DNA from: Streptomyces litmocidini
GTDB lineage: Bacteria; Actinomycetota; Actinomycetes; Streptomycetales; Streptomycetaceae
Assembly (NCBI RefSeq): GCF_014649755.1
Contig: NZ_BMTQ01000006.1
Span: 186,001-250,000, forward strand
Direction: 5' to 3'
DNA: 64,000 nt
The notes beneath the pieces were generated by a model that searched no databases, was not told where the DNA came from, and saw only the letters and a list, made by a program, of their open reading frames with translations. The first letter of the stretch is position 1; each line of letters starts with the position of its first letter. The position numbers and the translations under genes were made by a program. Positions 45,773 to 54,682 of this stretch are shown in pieces.

Positions 45773-47989
45773 TTGAACCCCACGCGCCACACCCGGCACC
45801 GGCTCGCCGTAGCCGTCGCCCTCGCCGTCACCGCCGGCGTCCTCGCCCCGCCCGCCGTGGCGGCGACCGGCACGCACGCGGAGACGGCGGCCGTCGCGGC
45901 GCCCGCCCCCGCGCTCACTCTGCCGCCGGGCTCCCGGCTGGTCGGCAACGGCCCGTCCGGGTTCCTCACCCGTCACGAAGACGGCGGCTTCTCCTGGACC
46001 CGGTACGCGGACGGGGTCACGACCGCCCTGCCCGCGGGCTCCGCGGGCACGGTCCGCGCGGACACCGTCGTGGCCTCGGCCGGGACCGTCCACACCGTGT
46101 ACGACATGTCCGGGGCCTCCTCCCCCGTGACCATCGACATCGGCTACCTCGGCACCGGTGCCACCCTCGTGGACCTCGTCGGCAGCACCCTCGTCGTCAG
46201 CGTCCCCAGGGCCGACGGCGGCGACGGCCGGGACGTCCACCTGATCAGCAAGCCGGACGGCACGATCGTCGACCGGCCGGTGTCCAGGCTGCCCGAGGAC
46301 GCGGACGCCCGCTCCCTCACCAGCCAGGTGGACTCGCCGGACACCCTGTCCCTCCTGTACTACGAGGTCGTGGACAACGGGGCCGAATGGCACGCGGCCG
46401 TCGTGGACGTCGCCACCGCCACGGTGGTGGAGGAACGCCGCGTGGCACGAGCCGACCACGACACCGACCTCACCCTGTCCGCCACGCACCTGGCCTGGGC
46501 CGAGAGCCCGGCCGCCAACGGGACGGTGGCCCTGAACGTGGCCCGGAGGAACCAGCCCGAGACCACGCGCATCCCCATCGGTTACGGGAGCCGGGTCCAG
46601 GCCGAACTGATGGGCGACTGGTTGGCGTACGGGGACACCAACACGACCTCCTACCCCAACCCCCTCCACGGGCTGTCACTCCGCTCGCTGACGACCGGGC
46701 AGACCGTCAAGGTCCTCGACAGCCTGGACACCATCCGCAGCCAGTCGGACACCGAACTCCTCGTCCAGGGCGGCACGGTCGACCAGGGCGAGGGCATCTA
46801 CCGGATCGCGCCCGGCCCCGACGGCACGCCGACCGCCACCCTCGTGGCGAGCACGGGGGTGCCCATCGTCCTCCAGGTCGTGGAGCAGTCGGTCCCCACC
46901 ACCGCCGACTTCCGTAGGACAGGCGGCGACGTGAAGCTGACGTGGCGGTTCTCCCAGCCCACGTCGGCCCGCATCGAGCTGATCCACACCGCCTCCGGAA
47001 AGCGGAGGACGTACACCGAGGGCGCGGACCCCCTCGGGCGGGTCACCGTGACGTGGAACGGCCTGTTCGACGACTTCTACACGGCCTACAACGGCGACTA
47101 CACCTGGCGGATGACGGCGACGCCCCGCAACGGCATCGGACCGGCCGTCGAGCGGACCGGCACCCTCAAGGTCGACAGCGGGCAGGGCCCGCACAACTTC
47201 TCGGACAGCGGCTCGCCCGACCTCCTCGTCCGCGGAAACGACGACCTGTACGTGTTCGACGGCCGCAAGGCGCTCGAATTCGCCCACACGGGCGTGCCGG
47301 CCGCGACGAACGCCGGAGCGGGCTGGGCCGCCTACGACCGGGTCCTCACCCCCGGAAACGTCAGCGGCTCCCGGTACTCCGACCTCGTCACCCGGGACAA
47401 GACCGGCGTCCTCCGGATCCACCCGGGCACCGGCGACGCCGCCTCCCCCTTCGCCCGGCCCGTCCGGGTGGGCGGCGGCTGGAACACGTACACCGACGTC
47501 ACCGGCAACGGCGACCTCGACGGCGACGGCCGTCCCGACCTGGTCGCCGCGGACAAGGCGGGCGACCTCTGGTTCTACAAGGGCACCGGAAACGCCTCCG
47601 CGCCCTTCGCGCCCCGCAGGAAGATCGGCTACGGCTGGGGCGTCTACAACAAGCTCGTCGCCACCGGGAACATCGGCGGCAACCCCACCGGCGACCTGAT
47701 CGCCCGCGACGCCTCCGGCGTCCTGTGGCTCTACCTCGGCAAGGGCGACGGCACCTTCGCGGCCCGCACCCGGATCGGCGGCGGCTGGAACGCGTACAAC
47801 GAGATCGTCGCCGTCGGCGACGCCGACCGCGACGGCCGCCCCGACCTCCTGGCCAACGGGCGCACGGGCCACCTCGACAGCACCCTCGCCCTCTACCGGG
47901 GCACCGGCGACTGGAAGGTCCCCTTCGCCCCGCGCGCCGGAGCCGGCACGATCCTGCCCGCCCCCGGCTGGTACACCACGCTGTTCTGA
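45773..47989 (+). CDS. Secreted VCBS/FG-GAP repeat protein, paralogue
   Basis: 738 residues from TTG at 45773 (upstream GGGAAGGCAG). Signal peptide RLAVAVALAVTAGVLAPPAVAA. Same layout as the preceding protein: propeller-like region, FlgD-type Ig domain (GRVTVTWNGLFDDFYTAYNGDYTWRMTATPRNG) and five FG-GAP repeats (NGDLDGDGRPDLVAADKAGDLWFYKGTG). The N-terminal halves have diverged far more than the repeats. Both genes start with TTG, so weak initiation seems a shared trait. Preceded by the hairpin terminator of its neighbour. Confidence 0.88.
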   Translation: MNPTRHTRHRLAVAVALAVTAGVLAPPAVAATGTHAETAAVAAPAPALTLPPGSRLVGNGPSGFLTRHEDGGFSWTRYADGVTTALPAGSAGTVRADTVVASAGTVHTVYDMSGASSPVTIDIGYLGTGATLVDLVGSTLVVSVPRADGGDGRDVHLISKPDGTIVDRPVSRLPEDADARSLTSQVDSPDTLSLLYYEVVDNGAEWHAAVVDVATATVVEERRVARADHDTDLTLSATHLAWAESPAANGTVALNVARRNQPETTRIPIGYGSRVQAELMGDWLAYGDTNTTSYPNPLHGLSLRSLTTGQTVKVLDSLDTIRSQSDTELLVQGGTVDQGEGIYRIAPGPDGTPTATLVASTGVPIVLQVVEQSVPTTADFRRTGGDVKLTWRFSQPTSARIELIHTASGKRRTYTEGADPLGRVTVTWNGLFDDFYTAYNGDYTWRMTATPRNGIGPAVERTGTLKVDSGQGPHNFSDSGSPDLLVRGNDDLYVFDGRKALEFAHTGVPAATNAGAGWAAYDRVLTPGNVSGSRYSDLVTRDKTGVLRIHPGTGDAASPFARPVRVGGGWNTYTDVTGNGDLDGDGRPDLVAADKAGDLWFYKGTGNASAPFAPRRKIGYGWGVYNKLVATGNIGGNPTGDLIARDASGVLWLYLGKGDGTFAARTRIGGGWNAYNEIVAVGDADRDGRPDLLANGRTGHLDSTLALYRGTGDWKVPFAPRAGAGTILPAPGWYTTLF

Positions 47990-48070
47990 CCGGTCACCGG
48001 CCCGTCAGCGGCACGGTCGCCCGGACCGCCCTGCCGACGGACCGGTGCTTCACGCCCCACGCCGTGGCGA

Positions 48071-48102
48071 GGGCGGCGACGGGCAGCAGCCCGTCGCCGC
48101 CC
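48071..48102. terminator. Perfect hairpin after the second VCBS gene
   Basis: 14-bp arms (GGGCGGCGACGGGC and complement) with AGCA loop, between converging genes. The rest of 47990-48271 shows no gene. Confidence 0.85.
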
Positions 48103-48271
48103 TCGTCCGGTTCCCGGGCAGGGGCGGGTCTCCTCAACATCCTTGCCCGGGAGGCCCGTTCACCCCGCCGGCTCCCGGGGGACGACGTGAGGCCGCCTCC
48201 ACCGGGATCTACGGGCGCGCCCGGCCGGTCACCGACCCGGAGGGCCTTCGGAGGGGCGGCGCCGGGCCGAG

Positions 48272-48700
48272 TCAGAGGATCGTGTCGTAGACGTCCCAGC
48301 CGTAGCCGATCTGCTCGCGGGCCTCGAGGGGCTTGTCGGGGTGCCCCGAGGACTCGCCCTGCCAGAGCCTGCCGGACGTGTCGCGGGCGAGCACGGCCGT
48401 CCGCGGGTTCGCCTCGGGGGCGCCCTCGACGGACCGGAAGGCGACGGGGCCGCGGTCGGTGACGGCCCCGGCCCCGTCGGCCACTTCGAGGATGGCCGTG
48501 ACGTTCCCGAGATGCTCGGCATAGCCGTGGGCGTCGACGCGGATGTCGTACGTCAGGGTCGTTTCGTACCCGGCCCGGGTGTCGGCCTCCGGGAGCGTGG
48601 CCACGTCGTGCGGGCCGCCCCACGAGCAGGCCTGGAGGGAAACGCCGTCGACGGCACGGGTGGAGGTGACGAAGGGGTGCGGGGGAAGGCCTGGCCGAGT
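48272..48700 (-). pseudogene. Truncated C-terminal part of a secreted VCBS-repeat protein
   Basis: Minus-strand frame reads VSLQACSWGGPHDVATLP, GYETTLTYDIRVDAHGYAEH, ITAILEV-like, then ARDTSGRLWQGESSGH and EQIGYGWDVYDTIL, ending in a proper TGA. This is the last FG-GAP repeat plus the preceding domain of a VCBS-type secreted protein. No signal peptide, start or upstream repeats exist; the nitroreductase gene begins on the other strand where they should be. Probably a relic of a third family member. Confidence 0.7.
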
Positions 48701-48739
48701 ACCGGAATACACCTGTTCGACGGCCGGTTGGACCGGGAC

Positions 48740-49297
48740 ATGCGACGTGACCCGGAGCCGTCCGACGGCATCCACCCCCTGCTGGCGGGGCGGTTCAGCC
48801 CGTACCGGTTCGACCCGTCGGCCGTCGTCGACGACCACGCCCTGCGCCTGCTGCTGGAAGCCGCGCGGTGGGCGCCGTCCGCCGGGAACTCCCAGCCGTG
48901 GGGCTTCTTCGCGAGCCGGCCCGGGGAGCCGGACCACGAGCGGGTGGTCCGCCACCTCGCGCCCAGCTCGGCCCGGTGGGCGACGGACGCGGGACTGCTC
49001 GTCGTCACCCTGACGCGACGCCATGTGGACGGCACGGAGCTGCTCCACTCCGAGTTCGCGGACTACGACCTGGGCCAGGCCGTCGCCCACATGACCCTCC
49101 AGGCCGAGGCGCTGGGCCTGTCCTCGCACCAGTTCCGGGCCTTCGACATGGAGCGCCTCACCAAGGAGCTGGACCCGGACCCGGGATGGTCGATCGTCTC
49201 CATGGTCGCGCTGGGGAAGGCGGCCGGGGAGCCGCCGGAGGGCCGCGACCGGCGCAGCGTCGCGGACCTGCTGGCCGCGCCCTGGGCCCTCGCGTGA
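48740..49297 (+). CDS. Nitroreductase family protein
   Basis: 185 residues from ATG. IHPLLAGRFSPYRFDPSAV then LEAARWAPSAGNSQPWGFF is the FMN-binding nitroreductase signature (the Arg of RFSPYRF and SxxNxQPW). QAVAHMTLQAEALGLSSHQF is the second conserved block. Likely an FMN-dependent NAD(P)H reductase of nitro compounds, quinones or related substrates. The upstream region is occupied by the opposing VCBS remnant, so its promoter may lie in that remnant. Confidence 0.88.
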   Translation: MRRDPEPSDGIHPLLAGRFSPYRFDPSAVVDDHALRLLLEAARWAPSAGNSQPWGFFASRPGEPDHERVVRHLAPSSARWATDAGLLVVTLTRRHVDGTELLHSEFADYDLGQAVAHMTLQAEALGLSSHQFRAFDMERLTKELDPDPGWSIVSMVALGKAAGEPPEGRDRRSVADLLAAPWALA

Positions 49298-49415
49298 GGT
49301 GCGGCGTCGAGTCCCCGCCCGCCGCTGAACGACCGTTCCGGCGACGGCCGGTTCCCCACCGCGCAAAGAAGCGGACGACTGACTAGTGTGGTCACTGGTG
49401 CCCCTTATGGGTGAG

Positions 49416-49436
49416 CACCGGTCGACACGACCGGTG
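49416..49436. repeat. Inverted repeat 1 upstream of the secreted protein gene
   Basis: CACCGGTCG-ACA-CGACCGGTG, perfect 9-bp arms, 104 bp before the start of the secreted protein gene. Candidate operator. Confidence 0.75.
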
Positions 49437-49467
49437 ACAGGTGGCAGAGGACCGGCCGGTCGTTCTC

Positions 49468-49500
49468 ACAGTGGAGAAACGCCACTGTTCAACGGTTGAA
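49468..49500. repeat. Inverted repeats 2 and 3 upstream of the secreted protein gene
   Basis: ACAGTGG (49468-49474) with CCACTGT (49482-49488), then TTCAAC-G-GTTGAA (49488-49500). The two palindromes share one base and sit 40 bp before the start codon, where a promoter is expected. Confidence 0.7.
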
Positions 49501-49539
49501 AAACCAACACCTTCTCCGTTGCTCGAAGGAGACGGAGTC

Positions 49540-50094
49540 ATGGTCAGCATTCTCAAGCGTCGCGTCGCGACGGGCTTCGCAGCCGCCCTGGTGGCGGCGG
49601 GAACCGTCGCCGGCCCGACCGCGGCGGGGGCGGCGACGCCCGGCACCGCGAACCTCGCACCCGACAGCCCCTCCATCCTGCCGACGCAGGTCATCATCAA
49701 CAAGAACGTGACCTTCGGCGGAGGCGTCCCGGTCGGCGGCTGGTACTCGCTGAGCGTCTTCCCCAGCGGGTCCTACAGCTACTCGGGTCACATGCACGAC
49801 TCGGGCGCACCGAGCTACGACTTCGCCGGTGTCTGCGTCGTGCGCTTCGGCAACGGCACGGCCTTCGTGTTCCAGACGTCCGGCCGGATGCACGGGACCT
49901 TCGAATCGGGATCCCGGGACTACAACTGGAACAGAAGCGCTTCGCGCCAGTCCATCCGTGACGCCTTCCGGGACTCGAACGGTGCCTGGAAGGCACGCTG
50001 CAGCAACAGGGTCAACCTCAACGTGGGCGCCCTGGTCGACTCGACCGTCCAGGCAGTGGGATACGCCGCGAAGGTCATCGCGATCGTCGCCTGA
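49540..50094 (+). CDS. Secreted protein of unknown function
   Basis: 184 residues from ATG with GAAGGAGACGGAGTC upstream. Signal peptide RRVATGFAAALVAAGTVAGP-TAAGAA to about 32. The mature protein of about 150 residues is predicted beta-rich at first (GGWYSLSVFPSGSYSYSGHM, VCVVRFGNGTAFVFQTSGRM) and ends helical (LVDSTVQAVGYAAKVIAIVA). Two cysteines (VCVV and ARCSN) could form one disulfide. I recognise no family. Three palindromes precede it and no operon partner is present, so it may be a tightly regulated single gene. Confidence 0.85.
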   Translation: MVSILKRRVATGFAAALVAAGTVAGPTAAGAATPGTANLAPDSPSILPTQVIINKNVTFGGGVPVGGWYSLSVFPSGSYSYSGHMHDSGAPSYDFAGVCVVRFGNGTAFVFQTSGRMHGTFESGSRDYNWNRSASRQSIRDAFRDSNGAWKARCSNRVNLNVGALVDSTVQAVGYAAKVIAIVA

Positions 50095-50320
50095 ACCTCC
50101 GCCGGACCGGGGTGACCCGGTCGGCCTCCGACGTCATCGAGGACGAGCCGCTCCCCGCCTCCCACAAGCGGCTCGTCCGTCCCGCCTCCGCTCGGATCGG
50201 GGCCCGTCCCATGACGGTCGGACACCGGCGACCCGGTTCGCCCGAAACCGCAACGACGGTTCGGCAACGAGAACTTGAGCTCCATTCAGGTCTCCGACCC
50301 GCTCGGCTACTGTGTGGCCC

Positions 50321-52333
50321 ATGCAGGGGGAATCGGAAGACCAGTCCAGTCCCGACGGTCTGCGCGGCAGCGGGGCGATGCCGCTCGAATCGGGCGACCC
50401 ACGGCAGATCGGGGCGTTCAGGCTGCTCGGCGTGCTCGGGTCCGGCGGGATGGGACGGGTCTATCTCGGTGCCGTGCCCGGGAAGTTCGCGGCGGTGAAG
50501 CGGGTCCTTCCCGTGCTCGCCGAGGACGCCGACTTCCTCAGGCACTTCGGGCACGAGCTCGACAACCTGGCCCGGCTGCCCGCCGGGGCCAACACCAAGC
50601 TCCTCGCGAGCGACCGCACGGCGAAGCCGCCGTGGTTCGCGACCGAGTTCATCCCCGGCATCACCCTCAACGAGGCCGTCCGGCTCAACGGCGGTCCGCT
50701 GTCCGGCGGTGCCCTGTGGCGGCTCCTCCGGGAGGCGGCGGCCGGGCTGCGGGTGGTGCACGGCGCGGACATGGTGCACCGCGACCTCAAGCCGTCCAAC
50801 GTGATGCTGACCGGCACCGGCCTCTCGCTCATCGACTTCGGCGTGGCCCGCGCGGCCGACCAGAGCCGGCTGACCAAGACCGGCATGGTCATCGGCACCC
50901 CCGCCTACATGGCCCCCGAGCAGGCCGTCGCCGACCGCCGGCTGACCGGTGCCGCCGATGTGTTCGGCCTGGGCAGCCTCCTGCTGTACGCGGCGAACGG
51001 GCGGCCTCCGTTCGGTGACGGCTCCGGGCCCGATCTCCTCTACCGGGTCGTCCACGGCGAGCCGGACTTCGGGCGGCTCGCGGAGGGCGACCCCGAGCTG
51101 GCGGAGCTCGTACGGAGGTGTCTCGCCAAGGACCCGGCGGACCGGCCGACGGCCGGCGAGCTCGTCGGGCTCACCGAGGAGCAGGCGGCGGGCGCCGTCT
51201 GGCCGGCCGCCGTCGCCGAGCGGATCGCCGAGCGGGCGGTCTTCGCCGCCGGGGCGCCCACCGCCGAGCAGCTCGCGGAGCTGGAGCGGACCGACCCGAC
51301 GCAGGACGTGGCGACGGCCCCGCTGACCCCGCAGGCCCCGAAGGAGCCCGCGACCGGCGGGCCCGACCCGATCGCCCTCACGGGCACGGGCGCTCCCGAC
51401 AGGCGGCGGCGCAACCGGTTCGTCATGCTCGCCGTGCCCGTCGTCGTGGCGACCGGAACCACCCTGACCATTGCCCTCAGCCCGTACGTCGGTCGTCTCG
51501 GCGCGGCCCCGGAGGCGTCGCCGTCGGCGGTGGCCTCGCAGCCGGCCCAGGTCGGGTCCGCCGGCCCGACGACCGCCAAGCCGTCCGTCAAGCCGTCGGC
51601 GTCCAAGAAACCGGGCGCCAAGCCCTCGGGTCCCGCCACGGCCGTCCCGCCGCCGCCCGGTACGGGCGGTGGGGCGGGAGGCACGGGCACGCTGCCCGGA
51701 GGCTCCTCGTCCTCCGGCGGTTCGTCCTCCGGCGGTTCGCCCTCCGGGGGCTCGTCCTCCGGGGGTTCCACCACGACCGGTGGCGGGTCCGGCACCTCCG
51801 GGTCCGGGTCCGGCTCCTCCACCTCCTCCGGCGGCACGTCCGGTGGGTCGACGTCCCAGCAGCCCGCCCCGCCGCCGGCCACCACCACCCAGCCCGCGCC
51901 CCCGCCGTCGACCGGCGGCTCGACACCCTCCGGGACGTACTCCCTGGAGAACGCGACCACGGGCAACTGCCTGGCGGAGTACAACGCGGGCTTCGCCGAG
52001 CTCGTCACGACCACGACGTGCGGCTCCCAGGGGAACGGGACGTCCCCCTACTGGTTCTCCTGGTCGTACTCGGCCGGTGCGAACGGGACGTTCCGGCTGG
52101 CCAACAGGCACAGCGGTCGCTGCCTCCAGCCCTCGAGCAACATGACCGTCACCACCGCCACGTGCAACAGCTCCTCCCTCCAGGCGTGGAAGGTCGTCTC
52201 CTCGTCGTCCTCGGGGCGGGCCCTCAAGAACGTGAGCAGCGGTCTGTGCCTGACGGCCGGTTCGTTCTCCGCGACGGTCTACGCCTGCGGCTCCGACAGC
52301 AGCCAGTTCTGGCGGAACATCTCACCCGTCTGA
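50321..52333 (+). CDS. Membrane Ser/Thr protein kinase with extracellular ricin-type lectin domain
   Basis: 670 residues from ATG 50321. Kinase about 25-285: GVLGSGGMGRVYLG, AAVKRVLP, HRDLKPSN, IDFGVARA, TPAYMAPEQ. One membrane span (FVMLAVPVVVATGTTLTIALS) near 370, then about 140 residues rich in Ser, Gly, Pro and Thr, then a C-terminal domain of about 130 residues (TYSLENATTGNCLAEYNAG, FRLANRHSGRCLQPSSN, ALKNVSSGLCLTAGS) with the QxW-like ricin B repeats. It probably senses a sugar or wall polymer. No ribosome binding site precedes the ATG; TACTGT ends 8 bp before it, so a leaderless mRNA is possible. Confidence 0.93.
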   Translation: MQGESEDQSSPDGLRGSGAMPLESGDPRQIGAFRLLGVLGSGGMGRVYLGAVPGKFAAVKRVLPVLAEDADFLRHFGHELDNLARLPAGANTKLLASDRTAKPPWFATEFIPGITLNEAVRLNGGPLSGGALWRLLREAAAGLRVVHGADMVHRDLKPSNVMLTGTGLSLIDFGVARAADQSRLTKTGMVIGTPAYMAPEQAVADRRLTGAADVFGLGSLLLYAANGRPPFGDGSGPDLLYRVVHGEPDFGRLAEGDPELAELVRRCLAKDPADRPTAGELVGLTEEQAAGAVWPAAVAERIAERAVFAAGAPTAEQLAELERTDPTQDVATAPLTPQAPKEPATGGPDPIALTGTGAPDRRRRNRFVMLAVPVVVATGTTLTIALSPYVGRLGAAPEASPSAVASQPAQVGSAGPTTAKPSVKPSASKKPGAKPSGPATAVPPPPGTGGGAGGTGTLPGGSSSSGGSSSGGSPSGGSSSGGSTTTGGGSGTSGSGSGSSTSSGGTSGGSTSQQPAPPPATTTQPAPPPSTGGSTPSGTYSLENATTGNCLAEYNAGFAELVTTTTCGSQGNGTSPYWFSWSYSAGANGTFRLANRHSGRCLQPSSNMTVTTATCNSSSLQAWKVVSSSSSGRALKNVSSGLCLTAGSFSATVYACGSDSSQFWRNISPV

Positions 52334-52744
52334 GACCGGGCCGAAGACGGGGACGGTGACGCCCCCGTCCGGGCCCTCCGTGCGGAACGCGACCTCCAGC
52401 TCCCTCCCGATCCGGAGGTCCTCCTCCGCCACGCCCACGACCTCCGTCATCATGCGGGGCCCCTCGGCGAGGTCGACGACGGCCGCGACGTACGGGACGC
52501 GGTCGCCGAAGGGCGGGAGGTCGTTCCGGTGGACGACCGACCAGGTGTAGAGGGTGGCGCGGCCGCCCGCCCGCTCCCAGCGGACGTCCTCGCTCCAGCA
52601 GTGGGGGCAGAACTCGCGCGGGTAGTGGTGGGCGCGGCCGCAGGCGGCGCAGCGGCGCAGCAGCAGGTGCCCTTCGGCGGCGGCGTCCCAGTAGGGGCGG
52701 GTGAAGGCGTCGACGTCGGGGAGGTTCGCCGGGGTGGCGGTCAT
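52322..52744 (-). CDS. DUF35 Zn-ribbon/OB-fold protein (acyl-CoA-associated)
   Basis: 140 residues. The rubredoxin-like zinc ribbon LLLRRCAACGRAHHYPREFCPHC (CxxC...CxxC) precedes an OB fold (RATLYTWSVVHR, PYVAAVVDLAEGPRMMTEVVG). Such proteins pair with thiolases or acyl-CoA hydratases such as ChsH1 in mycobacterial sterol breakdown. No thiolase adjoins it here. ATG overlaps the DoxX stop (ATGA), so the two form an operon controlled by the CTGAC-N5-GTCAG palindrome. Its stop overlaps the kinase gene end by 12 bp. Confidence 0.9.
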   Translation of the reverse strand: MTATPANLPDVDAFTRPYWDAAAEGHLLLRRCAACGRAHHYPREFCPHCWSEDVRWERAGGRATLYTWSVVHRNDLPPFGDRVPYVAAVVDLAEGPRMMTEVVGVAEEDLRIGRELEVAFRTEGPDGGVTVPVFGPVSDG

Positions 52745-53193
52745 CGGAGGAGTCCGATCGCGGAGTCGAGGGACCAGGTCTGCCAGGACACGGCGAGGAG
52801 CGCGACGAGGGAGATCAGCGCCATCATCGCGTTCTGCCCCTGCTCGGCCCAGTCGTGGATCATCAGGACGAGGTAGAGGAGGTTGAGGAGGAGGCCGCCG
52901 ACGAGGGCGACGGGGGTGAGGAGGCCGGTGACGAGGCCGAGGCTGAGGGCGAGTTCGGCGTGGACGACGACGTACGCCATGAGCTTGGGGCGCGGGGCGA
53001 CGACGGCGTCGAAGCCGTTCCTCACCACCGCCCACCGGTGTCTGCCGGCCACGTCCGCCGCCCAGGCGATGCCGGTGCCGCGCTCGAACCAGCCCTTCTT
53101 GTCCTTGTGGCGCCAGCTCTCCAGCCACCACAGGCCGAGGCCGATGCGGAGGACGGCGAGCCATTCGGCGCCGGTGAGCCAGACGGTCTGCAT
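52741..53193 (-). CDS. DoxX-family membrane protein
   Basis: 150 residues, four membrane helices (WLAVLRIGLGLWWLESWRHK, LMAYVVVHAELALSLGLVTGL, LVGGLLLNLLYLVLMIHDWAEQGQNAMMALISLVALLA). Matches DoxX/DoxD-like proteins, some of which are subunits of quinone-linked oxidoreductases. ATG follows GGGGAGG. First gene of a two-gene operon whose control region contains palindrome A (53218-53232), 25 bp before the start. Confidence 0.85.
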   Translation of the reverse strand: MQTVWLTGAEWLAVLRIGLGLWWLESWRHKDKKGWFERGTGIAWAADVAGRHRWAVVRNGFDAVVAPRPKLMAYVVVHAELALSLGLVTGLLTPVALVGGLLLNLLYLVLMIHDWAEQGQNAMMALISLVALLAVSWQTWSLDSAIGLLR

Positions 53194-53217
53194 GCGGACC
53201 CTCCCCGTGAACCGGAT

Positions 53218-53232
53218 CTGACGGTACGTCAG
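53218..53232. promoter_or_regulatory. Shared palindromic operator, copy A
   Basis: CTGACGGTACGTCAG, a palindrome with only the central three bases free. Lies between the divergent DoxX and flavin monooxygenase genes, over a TANNNT-like element of the DoxX promoter. Same sequence family as copies B, C and D. Confidence 0.8.
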
Positions 53233-53377
53233 TTCAGCGCAGGGCGGGCGGGGAGCGCAAGGGGCGGGCGCGCACGGCCCGTCCGCCCGAGAGAAGCCGG
53301 CGAGCGTGACCGATTCGCAACCGAAATCCCTCTTGACCGAGACCCACCGCGTGTACACGTCATTACGCTCAGCCTTC

Positions 53378-54646
53378 ATGGCCACCACCCCCCGAACACC
53401 CCCTCCGCAGGCCGTTCACCCCGTGTACGTCATCGGCGGCGGCCCCGGCGGGCTCGCCGTCGCCGCCGCCCTGCGCGCGCGGGGCGTCCGGGCCGTCGTC
53501 CTGGAGAAGTCCGACGCCGTCGGTGCCTCCTGGCGCGCGCACTACGACCGACTGCGGCTGCACACCACCCGACGGCTCTCCGCCCTCCCCGGCCTGAAGA
53601 TGCCCCGCTCCTTCGGCCGCTGGGTCGCCCGCGCCGACGTCGTCCGCTACCTGGAGGCGTACGCGGAGAAGCACGAGCTGGAGATCGTCACCGGCGTCGA
53701 GGTCCACCGCGTCGAGCGCTCCGGAGCCGACTGGGTCCTGCACGCCACCGGCGGGCGCCTGCTCACCGGGAGCGCGGTCGTGGTGGCCACCGGGTACAAC
53801 CACACCCCGCACCTGCCGGACTGGCCCGGTCTCCACGAGTACGGCGGCCGGCTCGTGCACGCGTGCGCGTACCGCGCCCCCGAGCCGTACGCCGGACAGG
53901 ACGTCCTCGTCGTCGGCATCGGCAACACCGGCGCCGAGATAGCCGCCGACCTCGCCGAGGGCGGCGCGGCCCGGGTGCGGCTCGCGGTGCGGACCGTCCC
54001 GCACATCGTGCGCCGCACGACCCTCGGCTGGCCCGCCCAGCGCTCCGGCATCCTGGTGCGGCGGCTGCCGGTGGCCCTGGTCGACCGGATGGGCGCCCTC
54101 CTCGCCCGGTTCGCCTCGCCCGACCTCACCGCACACGGACTGCCCCGGCCGGACAAGGGCCTCGCCACCCGGCAGCGGGAGGGTGCGATCCCCGTGCAGG
54201 ACGTCGGCCTGATCGACGCCGTACGGGCCGGGAAGGTCGAGATCGTGGCGGCCGTGGAGGGCTTCGAGGACGGCGGGGTGCTCCTCGCGGACGGCAGCCG
54301 GATCACCCCGGACGCGGTGATCGCGGCGACCGGCTACCGGCGTGCCCTGGAGCCGCTCCTCGGGCACCTGGACGTCCTCGACGGGCGCGGGCTGCCGGTG
54401 GCGCACGGGGCGCGCAGCCCGCGCGAGGCGCCCGGGCTGTACTTCACGGGGTTCACGAACCCGATCAGCGGGATGCTCCGGGAGCTGGCGAGGGACGCGG
54501 AGCGGATCGCACGGCGGATCGCACGGACGGCGGCGAAACGCGGAGCCGGCCGGGGCGGGCAAGAGACCGGCCGGGGCGGGCAAGGGTCCGACCGGGGCGG
54601 GCGGGGGGCCGATCAGGACGGGCGAGGAGCCGATCAGGACGTTTGA
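53378..54646 (+). CDS. Flavin-containing monooxygenase (FAD/NADPH)
   Basis: 422 residues from ATG 53378; a GTG at 53306 is possible but adds 24 residues without family resemblance. FAD site VYVIGGGPGGLAVAAALRARG, NADPH site VLVVGIGNTGAEIAADLAE and the intervening VVVATGYNHTPHLPDWPGL define a class B-type flavin monooxygenase (CzcO/YUCCA-like). It would oxygenate an organic substrate, perhaps as Baeyer-Villiger enzyme. The C-terminal 35 residues are a tandem Arg-Gly-Gly/Asp-rich tail outside the family. Divergent from the DoxX operon and followed by the palindromes of the ligase gene. Confidence 0.88.
   Translation: MATTPRTPPPQAVHPVYVIGGGPGGLAVAAALRARGVRAVVLEKSDAVGASWRAHYDRLRLHTTRRLSALPGLKMPRSFGRWVARADVVRYLEAYAEKHELEIVTGVEVHRVERSGADWVLHATGGRLLTGSAVVVATGYNHTPHLPDWPGLHEYGGRLVHACAYRAPEPYAGQDVLVVGIGNTGAEIAADLAEGGAARVRLAVRTVPHIVRRTTLGWPAQRSGILVRRLPVALVDRMGALLARFASPDLTAHGLPRPDKGLATRQREGAIPVQDVGLIDAVRAGKVEIVAAVEGFEDGGVLLADGSRITPDAVIAATGYRRALEPLLGHLDVLDGRGLPVAHGARSPREAPGLYFTGFTNPISGMLRELARDAERIARRIARTAAKRGAGRGGQETGRGGQGSDRGGRGADQDGRGADQDV
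54545..54645 (+). repeat. Tandem repeats encoding an RGG/ADQDGRG tail
   Basis: Units of about 21 bp (ACCGGCCGGGGCGGGCAAG twice, a degraded third) followed by two 21-bp units (GCCGATCAGGACGGGCGAGGA, the second cut by the stop) encode GRGGQETGRGGQGSDRGGRG and ADQDGRGADQD. Confidence 0.8.
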
Positions 54647-54682
54647 CCTGCACGGCTCGGACTGCCCCCCGCGCACCCATTC

